Shown here: positions 24,720-38,036 of the stretch, piece after piece | Layout: each line of letters begins with the position of its first letter | Numbering within the stretch: the first letter of the stretch is position 1 | From: Trema orientale | Taxonomy: Eukaryota; Streptophyta; Magnoliopsida; Rosales; Cannabaceae | Direction: 5' to 3' | Length of the DNA stretch: 64,000 nucleotides | NCBI GenBank assembly: GCA_002914845.1 | Contig: JXTC01000190.1 | Span: forward strand, 323,455 to 387,454 | Notes under the pieces: generated by a model | Told to the model about the DNA's origin: nothing | What the model saw: the letters and a program-made list of their open reading frames with translations, nothing else | The model's database searches: none | Program-made: the position numbers and the translations under genes

Positions 24720-26954
24720 CTAGTGGCGGTGGTGGATACATTCAGTCGGAACGACCGGGAACCTAGCCGTATCGGAGCAGTAGTCATAGACCATGTGGTT
24801 GGCCCGAACCCACATGAGCTGGTGGCTCTGGTGCACGTTGAGCTCAGACAACACTGGCTCATCCCACCAGTACCGCTTCTCGGCGGAGCTACTGCACTTC
24901 TTGGCATTGTCATCAGCAGACACAGATACGGTGCACTCGCAGGCGTTGATGTCAAAGCCCTTGTAGGCGGCGACGAATGGTGCGTGGGACCAGTCCGTCT
25001 TGACACGACCCCCTTGTGTGGCCCAGTCGTCTGCGTTCCATATAGAGCTGTAGACCCCCATGGCTTGGTCTTTTGGGAAAGGAATGCCCTTTTCTTCCAT
25101 GTTGGTGTGCACCCTTATTGGGGTCTCATCTACCATAAACCTGAGCCCAGAAATGAATAAAGCACGTCAATTTTCATGTTAACAAAATCAGTAACACAAT
25201 TGGGCTTTTAACCATTTTCAGGATAAGATTGTTACGAGTCATTTGGCCCGAGAAGGGTGAACTGGGTTCTTATCTTACGGCTTAGCAAGATGCCAGAACA
25301 TCAAAAATCAGTAAGGAGGGACCCCTATAAACATTTAGACAACATATCATCCAAGATTCCTTGCCTTTTTTCATGGTTAAAGTTGTTTTTTAATGCCAAC
25401 TTACAAGTGATACAGTGGCACCCACTGTGTATATATATGGAAATGACATTGACACAATAGGTTCTCTTTTCTAAGCTATATTAAGTTAAGGAAGCCGTTA
25501 AACCATTAAATTAACTTTCGTTTAATACATTAATGACACAATTATAACCTATATATAAACACAGATTTGAGGCAGTGAACCAGGGGACTTACACAACATG
25601 GCGCTGGTTCCAGAAGATGGAGTAGGAGTGGAATTCCGTGGTGGGGTCGAACCAGAGGTTCAATCTCTGCTCTCTGTTACCTACTCCATTCACGTAGACA
25701 TTGGTCTGGACCGAATAAGGTTCTCCAGTGGTATTTCCCAAGAACTCGAAATCAAACTCATTGTGGTTTGGGCCCTCTGATGACATCTGTATCACAAGAA
25801 AAACAGTAAATAGCATATCATTATCAGAACCCAACAAAAAATACTAGTTATTCATTGAATTACGATTATAATAACAAGGTTTTTATCATATCATGATGTA
25901 AGGTTCTCAGTACATGACATATCTTGGTCATAATGACATCTATATCCATTATCTTAAGCCTTGAATATTTGCTATACGTTATTGATAGTTACAGGTGATT
26001 ACAAAAATAATAAATGCAAAGAATTAAAAGCTATTGCAGAGATTCACGAGGTAAAAAGGAAAGGAAGCAGGTAGGCTCTGGTAATAATAGCGGCAGTAGT
26101 AGCAGCCTACTCATTGGTTCAAACAAATCCAAGATTAAATTGTCTGCAACCGGGTAAATGTCACAACGCAATTGAGTGCTTTGTTTGTGAATTATTGAAT
26201 TAGGCTGACCCCATCAGTCAGTCTGAGTCGTGACCACTTAAAGTAAAGTCAGCTGAGCTGTCCTCAACTTTACAATATATTACAGACGAGTTCATTCAAG
26301 AACCAAAGGTTCTTAAATAGTAACACTAATAAAAACAAGCCATTACCACTTGTTTAGTGTACATAAACCAAACGTGACAGAATATCTAGAAAGACTTGGT
26401 TAATGAAAACTAAAAAAGCTTATGCCAATTACTTGATATGCACATTATTAATATATATATTTGGCTAATACGTATATAAAACGAAGTGTACTGTTACGCT
26501 ATCGGCTTTACTCACATAGAAAGCAGTAACAGTTCCAGCAGAATCACCCTCTACAAGCTTAATCTGAATGGTCACTTTCCCAAACAAATACTTGTTTTTG
26601 GATTGAAACCCAGCTCCTGAAATCCCCCAAAAAAGACGGTTTTATCAGTTTAAGAGTGATCAAATATATGATACACGGACACCAAATAGCATATATATAT
26701 ATAAGCAATATCAAAAATGTAAAGGAAGAAATTTTAACGGCTTTGATGAATCTCAAAAGGACTTGTAGTAACAATGGTCTTAATAGATTATGTTAAGTAC
26801 CGGAATAGTTGTCCAGTTTGAGCTTAAGAAGCTCTCCTTCATAGACGAAATGGTCCAAAGCCCAGGTTGGCTGGAATAGCTCATCAAACTTGGCTGAGCT
26901 AACTGAGCCCACCAAAGCCACAAGACCCACAAACAAAACCACTAAAGCGGCCAT
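24720..26954 (-). CDS. XTH6: Xyloglucan endotransglucosylase/hydrolase, XTH6-like
   Basis: A secreted GH16 enzyme that cuts and rejoins xyloglucan chains in the primary cell wall. Four exons: 26801-26954, 26516-26616, 25593-25786 and 24720-25140, all with GT/AG borders and consistent phase. They give 289 residues, the usual family size. Residues 1-21 are a hydrophobic signal peptide ending in SSA. The active site [10 protein letters not shown] holds the nucleophile Glu95 and acid/base Glu99. An N-glycosylation sequon (NTT at 103) follows directly, as is typical for XTHs. The C-terminal XET domain has [10 protein letters not shown] and ends ECIHHRH with paired cysteines. HNEFDFE in place of the commoner HDEIDFE, and the phrase [17 protein letters not shown], match Arabidopsis XTH6. 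The exact orthologue is inferred from memory of the family. No defects were seen. Confidence 0.93.
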
Positions 26955-27231
26955 TAGAGAATGAAAAAACAGAGCCAGAGAAACCAGAGAGAGAGAGAGA
27001 GAGAGAGAGACTTGAGAACGAGAGCAGAGAGTGAAGCTTCTACTCCTCAAAATGCTCTGTAGGGACAAGCAACAACACTGGCTTTTATAGAATTGGCTTA
27101 TCCTAAAAGCCTCTGCCATCTCATTAGCCACGTCAGCACGAATTTTCCGCCACCTGGATTTCCACGTAGGACACAAGTCCCATAAAACTTGGGGAAAAAA
27201 TGGTGAAAATGGGTGAAAAAAATATATATAG
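26955..27231 (-). promoter_or_regulatory. XTH promoter and 5' UTR with (CT)n tract
   Basis: On the minus strand a TATA-like CTATATATATT lies at 27221-27231, about 270 bases before the ATG. Between them, at about 26986-27010, is a (GA)n run that reads as (CT)n in the transcript leader. CT-rich leaders are common in plant 5' UTRs. The transcription start is inferred. Confidence 0.45.
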
Positions 27232-30068
27232 CCGTTACCAAATTCCATGCCCACTTAGCTGGACAAAAGCTGGCCACTGTGTGAGCGGGCACAGGGTACG
27301 GCGCGTATGCCCAGAAGGGTGAGTACATATCTTGACCAATGGGAATACGCCACATTTCAACTCACAGCTGGAGCACCAGGTTTTCCAGTTGTCACTGGCG
27401 ATATGGGTTAAAAGAAGCTCCCTCTTTTGCTCGCAAAGCGTCTGATGCATGTCCTTGGAATAACCTGACCAATCCATTCGCGAGTAGCTATATGTTTTTT
27501 ACTCGCCTTATCTTAACGACACGTCGTTCATACGACGAACGTTTTGAGCGAGTGGTCAGAACGCTAACACCAAAAAGTGGGTGGGGCAGTGGTAATGTCG
27601 TTCCGCTTTATCTTCTCTGCAATTTGTTTTTACTTTGGGTTGAGGGGCAGTGCCAGCTTCCAGCTGGACAGTTGGAAGGCACTGTACAATGCCACACATT
27701 TTACATTTATCTTCATTTTGCATCAATTAAAATCCTTTTTTTATTTTTTATTTTTTTAAATCAACCTTTTTTAAATTGATTTACTCTCTCGGATGTGATT
27801 TTTTTTTTTCGGGGTTTTTGGGGGTCTCTCTCGGGATGTGCGACCTATAATTGGGAGGTTTCATAAATGTAGATATTTATTGGGTTTTTAATTAGCGTAA
27901 TGGATCAATTAAGAATATTTTGCAGGCTGCAAAGATGTTGAGAAATGGGTGAGTGGGAGTACTGCAAGATTGGTATGTTACAAATTTGGCAACCCATAAG
28001 GTCAGGCTCCACAGAGAATGATGACAATGACACTTTTTTTTCTTTTTTTTCTTTTTGGGTAAAGGTTTTATAGAGATAGCTTTGCATTATTCATTCAAAG
28101 TGTGTAGATTAATGTCATCCTGTGCTCCAATGTTTGTCAAGATTAGACAATATTTTATGGTAACTTATGTTATTAGGTACTCAGCACAATACTTGACATT
28201 AAAAGGAGAAGAGTAAGGACCTTTCAGATTAGGGTATAATTAGTTAATTACTACACAACAATGCATGCTAATATGAACACAGTACTATGTTGAAGAGGTA
28301 TCTAATTAGATTTGTAAATTTTCTTTGAGGCGATAAAATTTCTTATCTTCGAATATAAGGATTTGAGCAATAGAGACAGAACTGAAGGGCTCTAACTAAG
28401 GTGAATAAATATTATTAAAAAAAGATACATAATCATTCTTTACTCTTTAAATTACCCTCCATATTCCAACCGTGCATGCACTAACAAAAGCAGAAAAATT
28501 CTCTTTTTAGTTTTATCAAAATCCGTTGACTGTTCCTTCAAAAAAAAAAAACTTGTTGACTGTTGCGTTCGAAAAAAAAAAAAATTGTTGTCTTTTATTA
28601 GTAAACAACATGACCACCCAATTTAAGGTTTAAACTATAGCAATAATGGAAGTGTTTGTTTGTTTTTCTTAATATTAGTCTAACCGACTGTATAAAATTA
28701 AGTTATATTATCTTTGATGGATAAATTTACTAGAAAAAGGGCATTGTTAGATCAATAGATAATAACTATTTTTTTAATAAAAGATCAATAGATAATAACT
28801 AAACTCTTAGAACTAATGGATAACTTTAACCCTTCTTCTTTTGCTTTTCTTTATTTTTGGAATTTTGTCCCATTTATATAAATTAAGCACTGCTCAAATG
28901 AATATTTTAAAACTTTAACAATGGTAAAAACGCTATTAAAAAAATTATAAAAAAAAAAGAGACATCTTTAAGCTGGTAAACATAAAAGATATCTGTACGG
29001 CCTCTTTGCGCGAATCACTTGCATCACAAGCCAAAGAGGAAAGCAGAAGTCACAAAAACCTAGAAAGCAGATGACAGTGTCGCTAGTTTAACCATCTCAC
29101 TCAAAACAAAAAAGTTTAAAAAAAAAAAAATTTGGCAAAGAAAAGAAAAGTTCCCCAGTAGCCAAATTTACAGAACCAAAATTTCAAATATTCAAAAATA
29201 AAAAAGAAGGAAAAAAAAATTACACAAAAAAAAAACCACGTGAGAGAAGGTATTTTGTGGGCCTTTTTCAGTACAGTGAGCCGTTGGAGATATTTGGCAC
29301 AGTTGGAGTGGTTTAAATTTCCTTTCTTTGTTTTTTTTTTAATTCTTTTTTGGGGCTTTTTGGACATTTCATTTAAAGCAGACTTCATTGCACAGCCTGG
29401 CAAATTTGGTGTGAGTGGACCAAAACGCTTTGGACATGTGTGTATATCCAAATTGCATTGATTGGATGATTTCTTGCACAAGTAGAGTTTCAGTGGCCGG
29501 TGGGTATAGATGGATCAAGGATCATGATCAATCATGATGGAAGAAGGGTTAAAATGATTACTATGATTCATCACATTTTATTATTTTGCAGGTACCATCG
29601 AGTGCTTCATACAAGTGCTCTATATAGTCTATAAAATAGCCTTTTGTGGTTCTCAGACTTTCAATTTATAGGTCTATATTTCAAGCAAAGTAGTTCAATG
29701 TGCTGCCAAATTTGACTTGAATGTTTAGAAAGCAAACATACAAGAATGTACCATCATAATTTTTGGAGTTACACCAAATTACCATCATTTTTCCGAATTT
29801 TACCCATATTATAAGCAGGAACGGAGCTACATAAAGCTTATCTCTCTGAATTTTCCTTTTCATGTGAATTTTTTTAAAAATTAGTTTTTTTCTCCTCTAA
29901 ACTAAATTTTTGCGAATTTATAAAATTTTAAGTATATGCCTCAAGTTTTGAGTTAGATCTTTTTATACGATTAAAGCACATTTGATTTTAATCTAAATTA
30001 AATTTTTTTACTCTTCTAGATTAAAATTCTAGCTTGACCCTGATTATAAGGTTGTATATTTGGATTCA
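27232..30068. other. Intergenic spacer upstream of the XTH gene
   Basis: About 2.8 kb without a recognisable coding exon. It contains homopolymer A/T runs (for example near 28541, 28573 and 29117). The XTH-proximal 400 bp is less AT-rich. No RNA gene or transposon boundary was identified before the Copia insertion at 30069. Confidence 0.4.
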
Positions 30069-30073
30069 TTATC

Positions 30074-30626
30074 TGTTAGGGAATAACCTCCCCAATAAAT
30101 AAACAATAGTGGAAGCGATAAGATAAATACGAAAAATAATGCCGAAATAAATAAACAAGACATACACAAAATTAGCGTGATTCACCAAATCAGCTACGTC
30201 TACGAAGCTGTTGCAGATTTTCACTATTAGGAAAAAAGGAACTTTTACAAGTGTTTACACTCAACACTCTCAACTCACACTCCAGACTCCGAATACACCT
30301 AAGAGAAAAATTGTATTTTTCTATAAACTCACTCTAATTTTACTCTTATAATACTTGGTATTTCTCACACTTTGGGATGATCAAATATTGAAGAATAGGT
30401 CCCTATTTATAGCTGAGACTCACCCGTTATTTGCCAAACTTTACCATATATATCACACGGATAATACACAATTTACACACAAATACACGGTATATTAATT
30501 GCACCAATAGTCGTGTCCTCTAATTATGCTAAAGATGTGTTCATTGAGTCATATATATATATATATATAGGCCTTTATTCAAGCATTAAATGCTTGGTCA
30601 AAAAGGAAAGTCTTCACACGTCAACA
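30074..30626 (-). repeat. 3' LTR of the older Copia element (553 bp)
   Basis: Colinear with 34321-34889. It contains a short (AT)n tract near 30550-30570 and a (TATTTATAGC)-like phrase in both copies. The adjacent purine tract on the minus strand reads CAAGTGGGAGATTG (about 30627-30640). Confidence 0.95.
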
Positions 30627-30689
30627 ATCTCCCACTTGAAGACTTAATTTCAATCATGTCTTCACACTCGATCAATGCAGCAGCTGATT

Positions 30690-33600
30690 TCCTCATTGTT
30701 ATTCTTGCAAACTGACTAAAGCCAAACATAGCTTCAGTTTGTCAATAGTCACTGTCTTCGTTAACATATCAGCAGGATTTCGACTACCATGAATCTTCTC
30801 AAGAGCTATAGCTCCATCTTTTAAAGCTGAGCATATGAAATGGTACCAAACCTGTATATACTTTGTCCGAGCATGATAAACAGGGTTCTTTGCCAGATGA
30901 ATAGCACTTTGACTGTCACAATACAAAGTGCTCTTCTCATAATTCTAACTCAGTTCCTCTAGGAAACTCTGTAATCATATTAACTCCTTTCTTGCTTCTG
31001 TCACAGCAACATACTCAGCTTCAGTAGTAGAGAGTGCAACAATCTTTAGTAATCTTGAGACCCAGCTAACCGTTATACCACCTAATGTGAATACATATCC
31101 AGTAGTACTCTTCCTGCCGTCTGCATTACCAGCCATGTCAGCATCCACATAGCCTTGTAACCCAAATTTGATTTTTTGAAACACAAGAATTTATCTGTGG
31201 TTCCTCTCAAATACCGGAGAATCTACTTCACTGCTTCCCAGTGTTGTTTTCCCGGATTATTCATATATTGGCTCACAACTTTCACTGCATGTACTATATC
31301 TGTCCTGTACTCACCATGGCATATATAAGACTGCCAATAGTAGAAGAATAAGGCACTTTGACAATGTGAGCTCGCTCCTGCTCTATTGAGGGTGACTACT
31401 CCTTGGTTAATTTGAAGTGACTAGTCAAAGGAGTACTTACAGGCTTTGCTTCATCCATATTAAATCTGCTAAGTACCTTTTTTACATATTCCTCTTGAGA
31501 TAGCTTCAAACTCCTATTCACCCTATCTCTAGAAATTCGCATCCCAAGGATTTGCTTTGCAGCTCCCAAATCCTTCATAGAAAACTCCATTGATAATTCT
31601 TTCTTGAGCTTATCAATTTCCTCCATATTAGCTCCAGCAATCAACATATCATCTACACATAAAAGTATAATAATATAGGAATTGTTAAACCTCTTCATAT
31701 AACAGCAGTGATCTGTCTGGCACTGCAAGTAACCATTGTTACTCTTGTACTGATTACTGCCATCATGTTCTTTCTTTATTCGGTACACCTATTTATTGTG
31801 TAATGCATTCTTCCCTTCTGGTAGTTCAGCCAGCTCCCATGTTTGATTGGACACTAAAAAATCCATCTCATCTTTCATAGCTAACTCCCACTGGGTTGAC
31901 TCATCATGCTGCACCACTTCTTCATAGGTCTCTGGCTTGTCTTTATCATTCAATAGAATGTAATACAGTGCTGGAGAATATCTCTAAGGAGGTCGAATTA
32001 TTCTGGAAGATCCTCTAAGTTTACCCACTAGGGTTTGTAGGTCTACCGCTGGTGCTACAGCTTCTTGATCTTTCTCGCCATCATTAGTCTTCATTTCATC
32101 TACTGGGATCTCATTCAATGGCATTACCCTAGTCTTTTTGACTTCAAGACATGTACTATTAGCTCTGGTGCCTAATCTATCCTTGTACATTATCTCCTCA
32201 TTGAATATGACATCCCTGTTACGGATGATCTTCCGATTTTGGTTATCCCAGAAATGATAACCAAACTTAGCATCACCATAACCAATAAAGAAATATTTTT
32301 TAGACTTGGGATCAAGTTTACTTCTATTGGCAATGTCTATATGAATATAAGATAGACAACCAAATACTTTCAGGAAAGAAAAATTTACCTCTTTACCGCT
32401 CCAGACCTCCTCTCGTATTATGCAATCCAATGGTACTGACGGCCCTCTGTTGATAAGATATGCAGTAGTGTTAACTGCATCGACCCAAAATGTCTTTGGC
32501 AACCCTGTGTGTAATCTCATGCTCCTTGTACGTTTATTCAAGGTTCTGTTTATTCTTTCAGAAATACCATTCTGTTGAGGTTTTCCTAGAATGATTTTCT
32601 CGAACTTGATCCCATTAACGGCACAATATTTCTTGAAATCATCATCACCATATTCTCCCCTATTATCAGACCGCAAGCATTTCACTTTTAGATTATTCTG
32701 ATTCTCAACCATAGTTTTTCATTTCTTAAAGGTATCATAAACATCAAATTTATTTTTCAAAAAATAAACCCATACATTTCTGCTCGAATCATCAATGAAT
32801 GTCACATAGTATCTAGAGCCTCCAAGGGATATCACAGGAGATGGCCCCCACACGTCTGTGTGAACCAGCTCCAACTTTGTTACTTTCGGTTCTTTTCCGC
32901 CTTTCGAAAAGCTCACCTTTTTCTGCTTGCCAAAAATACAGCTTTCGTACATGCCATGCTCAACTGACTTCAACTTTGGTAGCTTTCTCTTTTATAGCAG
33001 CACCTTCATTCCCTTCTTGCTCATATGCCCAAATCTATAGTACCATAGACTTGAATTAATTTCAGCGTTGATAGTTGCAAAAGTATCTCTACAACTAGAA
33101 GTTATGTAGAGAGTTCTAGTTTTATTTCCTCGAGTAACAACCATGACTCCTTTGGTAACCTTCAACGAGCCACCAGTAAAGGTCACATTGTGTCCTTTCT
33201 CATCAAGCTGTCCCACCGATATAAGGTTCCGCATCAATCTAGGTATATACCTTACTTTCTGGATTTTCCACACTGATCCGTTTGATATCTTCAAACGAAT
33301 ATCACCTATACCAACAATATCTAAAGGTTCTCCATCGGCCAGATAAATCTTTCCGTAATTACTAGCAACGTAATTATTCAATACATCACGGTGTGTAGTG
33401 GTATGAAATGAAGCTCCAGAGTCTAAGACCCAAGAGTCAATTGGATTATCTACAGATAATAGTATAGCGTCTTGTACCTCATCAGTCACGACATTCGCAT
33501 CGTTTCTACTATCGTCTCTCCTTGGTACTCTGTAATTCTTTTTTATGTAGCTAGTCTTACCACAATTCCAGTATTATGGTCTTCTTCCAGATCTGGACTT

Positions 33601-34283
33601 GTCTCTGCTATTCCTTAACTTAGATCTACCACGACCCCAGTTAGAATTCTTCTCACTGCTTCTGCCCCTGCTCTCAAAATTTAGAGCAGAACTCGATGAT
33701 GCACCTTCACCCGAATCAATTCTAGGAATCTCTTTCACCAAAATTCAGTCTCTAACATCATTGAATTGCAGCTTTCCTTTATCTGCAGAATTGCTAACCG
33801 CAGTCCTTATTAGTTCCCAGCTGTTTGGTAGAGACGCTAGAAGAATTAGAGTACGAACTTTATCGTCGAAATTAATTTCGACAGATGTCAACTGAGAAAC
33901 GATCGTGTTAAACTCATTGATATGTATTACAACTGAAGCACCTTCTCTCATCTTTAAATAAAACAACTTCTTCATCAGATGTACCTTGTTATTTGCCGAT
34001 AGTTTTCATACATATCTGATAGGATGCTCATCATCTCTACTGTAGTTTTTGCCTCCGCCACATTATGAGTAACGTTTTTCGTTAGCGTCAATCGGATTAT
34101 GCCTAACACCTGTCGATCAAGGAGTTCTCAATCGTCATTCTCCATTTTCTCGAGTTTCTTCCCTTATAGAGGCTGATGCAATTTTTTACCATACAGATAA
34201 TCATTGATCTGCAATCTCCAGTACGAGAAGTCTGTACTGTCGAACTTGTCAATTCTGGATCCTGATCCTTCACCTCCGGCCAT
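30690..34283 (-). pseudogene. Copia gag-pol polyprotein, broken by many stops and frameshifts
   Basis: Translation on the minus strand starts at the ATG at 34281-34283 (MAGGEGSGSRIDKFDS). It shows a Gag/UBN2 region (33745-33975), a protease with VLDSGASFHTTT (near 33430), a GAG pre-integrase region (LWYYRFGHMSKKGM, near 33030), an integrase core with HTDVWGP (32859), LRSDNRGEYG (32672) and KPQQNGISER. Reverse transcriptase with LCVDDMLIAG (near 31655) follows, then RNase H with [14 protein letters not shown] (near 31020) and the terminal NPADMLTK (near 30770). Stops include a Trp-to-stop change near 31788. The order PR-INT-RT-RH is Copia-specific. It cannot make an intact protein. Confidence 0.93.
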
Positions 34284-34306
34284 CGGTCCCACTAAATTGA
34301 ACCTTA

Positions 34307-34318
34307 GCTCTAGTACCA
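34307..34318 (-). other. Primer binding site of the older Copia element
   Basis: On the minus strand TGGTACTAGAGC follows the LTR after two bases. It differs from the common TGGTATCAGAGC initiator-tRNA-Met site at two neighbouring bases, consistent with age. Confidence 0.8.
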
Positions 34319-34320
34319 GT

Positions 34321-34889
34321 TGTTAAGGAATAATCTCCCTAATAAACAAAAATAGTGGAAGCGATAAAATAAATACGAAAAATAATGCCGAAATAAATAA
34401 ACAAGACACACACAAAATTAGCGTAGTTCACCAAATTGGCTACGTCTACAGAGCTGCTACAGATTTTCACTATTGGGAGAATAGGAACCTTTACAAGTGT
34501 TTACACTCAACATTCTCAACTCATATTCCAGACTCCGAATACACCCGATAAAAATTATATTTTTCTGTAACTATCAAGAGTAAACTCATTCTAATTTTAC
34601 TTTCATAATACTTGGTGTTTCTCATACTCTAAGATAATCAAATATTGAAGAATAGGTCCCTATTTATAGCTGAGACTCACCCATTATTTGTCAAATTTTA
34701 CCATATATATCACACGAGTAATACACAGTTCACACACAAATACACGGTGCATTAATTGCACCAATAGCCGTGTCCCATAATTATGCTAAAGTTGTATCTA
34801 TTTACTCATATATATATATATATATATATATGGCCTTTATTCCAGCATTAAATGCTTGGTAAAAAAAAGAAAGTCTTCACACCTCAACA
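34321..34889 (-). repeat. 5' LTR of the older Copia element (569 bp)
   Basis: Starts TGTTAAGG and ends CTCAACA on the plus strand, followed by the TTATC duplication. It is longer than its partner mainly because of a longer (AT)n tract near 34810-34830 and a short insertion near 34560-34580. Confidence 0.95.
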
Positions 34890-35088
34890 TTATCAACTAA
34901 GAATTAATCAGATAATAATCAAATGCTAAAAACTGTACAATATACAAAGGAACTATGCTAAGTACAAACACACCTTGCAATCTTGATCTTTCATTAGAAT
35001 AAAAACGTCTAATACCTGTTATAGTGTCCAATCTTAGGTATCAGTCTTTAATTTTCTTCATATGTGATGATCCTCTTTTTAAAATAGC

Positions 35089-35454
35089 TTAGGGGCCGTT
35101 TGTTTCGCCCATTCCATTCCATTGGAATGGAAAATCCATTTGAATGGGTGTTTGTTTCAACAATTCTAAATTTTCCATTCAAAAGGTCTTTTGGAATGAG
35201 TGTTTGTTTCAACAATTTAGTTTTTCCATTCAAATGGTTCATCAGTCACATCAACTATTTGAATGGATTTTTGTGTCTTGGATGAGAATGGAGGGAAAGA
35301 GGTGTTTTTGAATGGTCCATTCTAATACTCCCATTCTAATTATAACCCATTCCACTATTTTTTCCATTCAAATGTCTTCCATTCCAATTATAACCCATTC
35401 CACAATTTCCATTCAAATACACACATTCAAATAGGCGAACCAAACGGGGCCTTA
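35089..35454. mobile_element. Tourist-like (PIF/Harbinger) MITE
   Basis: A 360-bp element (35092-35451) is flanked by the 3-bp duplication TTA. The ends GGGGCCGTTTG and CAAACGGGGCC are inverted repeats, extending inward with GGCGAACC/TTTCGCC. The interior consists of repeated CCATTC and ATTCAAAT phrases with no coding capacity. TTA duplication plus a GGGC..GTTTG end is characteristic of PIF/Harbinger-derived MITEs. Confidence 0.8.
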
Positions 35455-37011
35455 GTTAAATGAAAACTGAAGTTTGAAACTTTCTCCTTTGGATCGGAGT
35501 AACCATAACCCAGAAACGTTAGAATTACTTTAGCAAAATTTATTAAGTATTTTATTTATTGAATACATTAATGAAAAAAAAAAAAAAAGATAGATTAGAT
35601 GTGATCGTAGGTTTTAATAACTGGAAAAAAAAAAGGGTAAGTGTCAGATAAAAGTAAATTATAAGAGGAGGCGCTGTATATGCACAGGTAATTGGTGGTA
35701 GAGTGCACGCATGTTGACGTTAATATGTCTTATCGATCACGATGCCTTTAATGCTCTCACAATCTCAAAGTCTGTGACACTTTTTGGCTCTCCTAAACAA
35801 ATACATCTTTTTCCATTTTAATATTTTTTTATGAGACTGAGCAAGTGTTCACTGCTACTGCTTGGTCTGTATCCTGAGAACATCATTTATTGGGCGCTAT
35901 TTCAGAAACCAACCAAATAAGTACTCGTATCCAAAGGTATTGAGGATGCTGACTTGTCGCTTGGCAGTTGGTTAGGGTTTAGGCGTTAGCATGGTATAGT
36001 TTCTATAGCATTATAAGAAGAGAAGCAGAGCAGCGAGCACGTGAAATGTGGTGGTGAAATTTTAGATATGGGTGATGGTGGGGGTGACGGCTGTTTTGTT
36101 GAAAAAATGGAAGCAAGATGCCAAAAAGGAAAAGAAAATCCAATCCCCCACTAAGGCACTCCCCGCACGTGATTCTTATTCTATGCGTTGTGCAATTTGA
36201 TGCTCCTGAAATATCTTTGGGATCGGGAGGTCACGTGCAGACAGCATTACACACTTCATTCCTCACCTTCGAGTGGCCTCTAGTTTTTGCCATATTGTGA
36301 AATGGGATTTAGATAATTATACACGTGATTTGATCAAACACATCAATTATCATATTCTATTTTCGCCCGTTCTACAATTCCCATTATATAATCCACAAAA
36401 ATAGATAATTGTGATACAATAATTATGTCACAATTATGCCACGTAAGTATTATCGGTGTCACAACGTAAGTATTATCGGCCGGTATGTCACTAGTAGCGT
36501 AACTCCTAGATAATTAGTTTGATCTGGCTTTAGATGGTCTACGACGGAGTTGCATGAGCCTGGTTGCGTCATGTACATTGGTGCTAAATGGTAGTTACTC
36601 CAAAAGGTCCCATTTTCATTTTTAATATCCAATGAAAGCGAATAATATACTAATATATGTATATGCGTATGTTTAAGATGAGCTGGGATGGGATAGTAGA
36701 AGTTTCTTTATGTAGAATCCAGGTACTGGGACCGCTAGCTGCTGGTATCAGATCAATTCAGGCAAACCTCCAATTACTTAAAGACGATTTTAATAAATGA
36801 GATCCAACCATCAAACTTGGGTAATGTAATACTAACCTTTGTTTTTGCCAGCCTTTGCTTTTTGGCGGGACCCTTTAGTTAACAGTTTCTTTTTCACATT
36901 ACTAATATATATATATAGACAAACTAGAATTGTCACACCATCACCAAGTTCCAAAATTCTCTACCTCCTATTAAAACTTTCAGCGGCAAAGATAATTAAC
37001 TATGCTTGTCA
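35455..37011. other. Gene-free spacer
   Basis: No coding exon was identified. A short phrase GTAAGTATTATCGG is duplicated near 36444-36480. The remainder is moderately AT-rich unique-looking sequence. Confidence 0.4.
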
Positions 37012-37107
37012 GCTTGTGTAGAGTTGAAAATATGGGCTGAGCCAAACGGGTTTGTCAGCGGCCCGCCCCTAAGGTACTATGGCATGGTTTTGGGTCTAAT
37101 TTTCTTT

Positions 37108-37500
37108 AAGAGTATTTATAAGAAATAGTTTTTTTTCATATCAATTTAAAAAATGGCTATTTCTTACACATATTTAATAGATAATAGTTTTATAAATTTA
37201 TTTTGAGAAATGATCCGTTTTTAGTTAATCTATTTTTTTTGAAGTAAATCAAATTTTTATAAAGTAAATTAATTTATGTAAAAGTAAATGATTTTTTTGG
37301 AAAATAATTCAATTTTTTTAAAAAATAAATCAATTTTCAAAAAATAAATTAATATATTTTGATATATTAAATATGAAAAATGGTCATTTTTTAAATAATT
37401 TTCAAAATTCGGCCATTTTTTAACAGTACTTGAAAAACAACTATTTTGCAAATTATGATAAAAAATTGGGGCCATATAGCTGAAAAGCCCTTTTTTAATG
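37108..37500. repeat. Dispersed repeat family B, copy 2
   Basis: Related to 13329-13655 in the same orientation, with shared blocks GTATTTATAAGAAATA, TATTAAATATGAAAAATGG and GCAAATTATGAT. It is somewhat longer because of A/T-rich expansions in the middle. Confidence 0.75.
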
Positions 37501-38036
37501 ATAAAATAGTTTAGGGAAAAAGACACCTAGTACTACCTTTTAATAAATAATACTAAGAATACTATATCCAAACTTTTACTTATTTTTATATAATTTTTTT
37601 TTAGAAAAATAACAAATTCTTGCTTAGAGAGACCAAATAACGTATTAGAATTTCTATTTTTTCTTGTTTCTTTTTGCTACTAGTTTACTTTTAGCTGATC
37701 ATTCTTAAAACTAATTACCAATGTATTATTAGAAATCATAAACTAATTGATTTTTAGAAACTAGAAACCAAATTAGTTACTAAAAACCAACAACCATATT
37801 GATTTCCATCATAAATATTATAATTATTTAGTTAATAAAAATTAAAAACTAAATTAGTTTCTATCATAAATAATAGAACTATTTGGTTAATTCAATTATT
37901 GATTACTAGAAACCAATTTGGTTATTGGAAACTAGTTGCCAAAATCCAAAAACTAATATATATTTCTGTTGTTTTACTTAATTTGAGAACTTGATCATAT
38001 TCTTCAGTGCCCTTTTTCAATGCCTCACCTAATTTT

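Larger units (their letters stand above)
30069..34894 (-). mobile_element. Copia (Tork/Tnt1-like) LTR retrotransposon, full-length but decayed
   Basis: A 4.8-kb element is bounded by a perfect 5-bp duplication TTATC (30069-30073 and 34890-34894). The LTRs are 30074-30626 and 34321-34889, with canonical TGTT..AACA ends. The primer site and polypurine tract place gag-pol on the minus strand. The LTRs differ at many sites, roughly 8-10 percent by eye plus indels, so this is the older of the two complete Copia insertions in the window. Protein phrases (IRLKISNG, GKPQQNGISERINR) are of the Tork/Tnt1 type; the lineage is inferred. Confidence 0.96.

Noticed and set aside
24627..25160. Plus-strand open frame of 177 codons overlapping the XTH gene
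   Set aside because: It is antisense to XTH exon 4 and extends into its 3' flank. The minus strand carries a complete GH16 protein with correct splice sites, while the plus frame matches no family.
36118..36300. Basic 60-codon plus-strand frame near 36118
   Set aside because: The basic start looks nuclear-protein-like, but there are no homologous features, no splice partners and composition matches the spacer.
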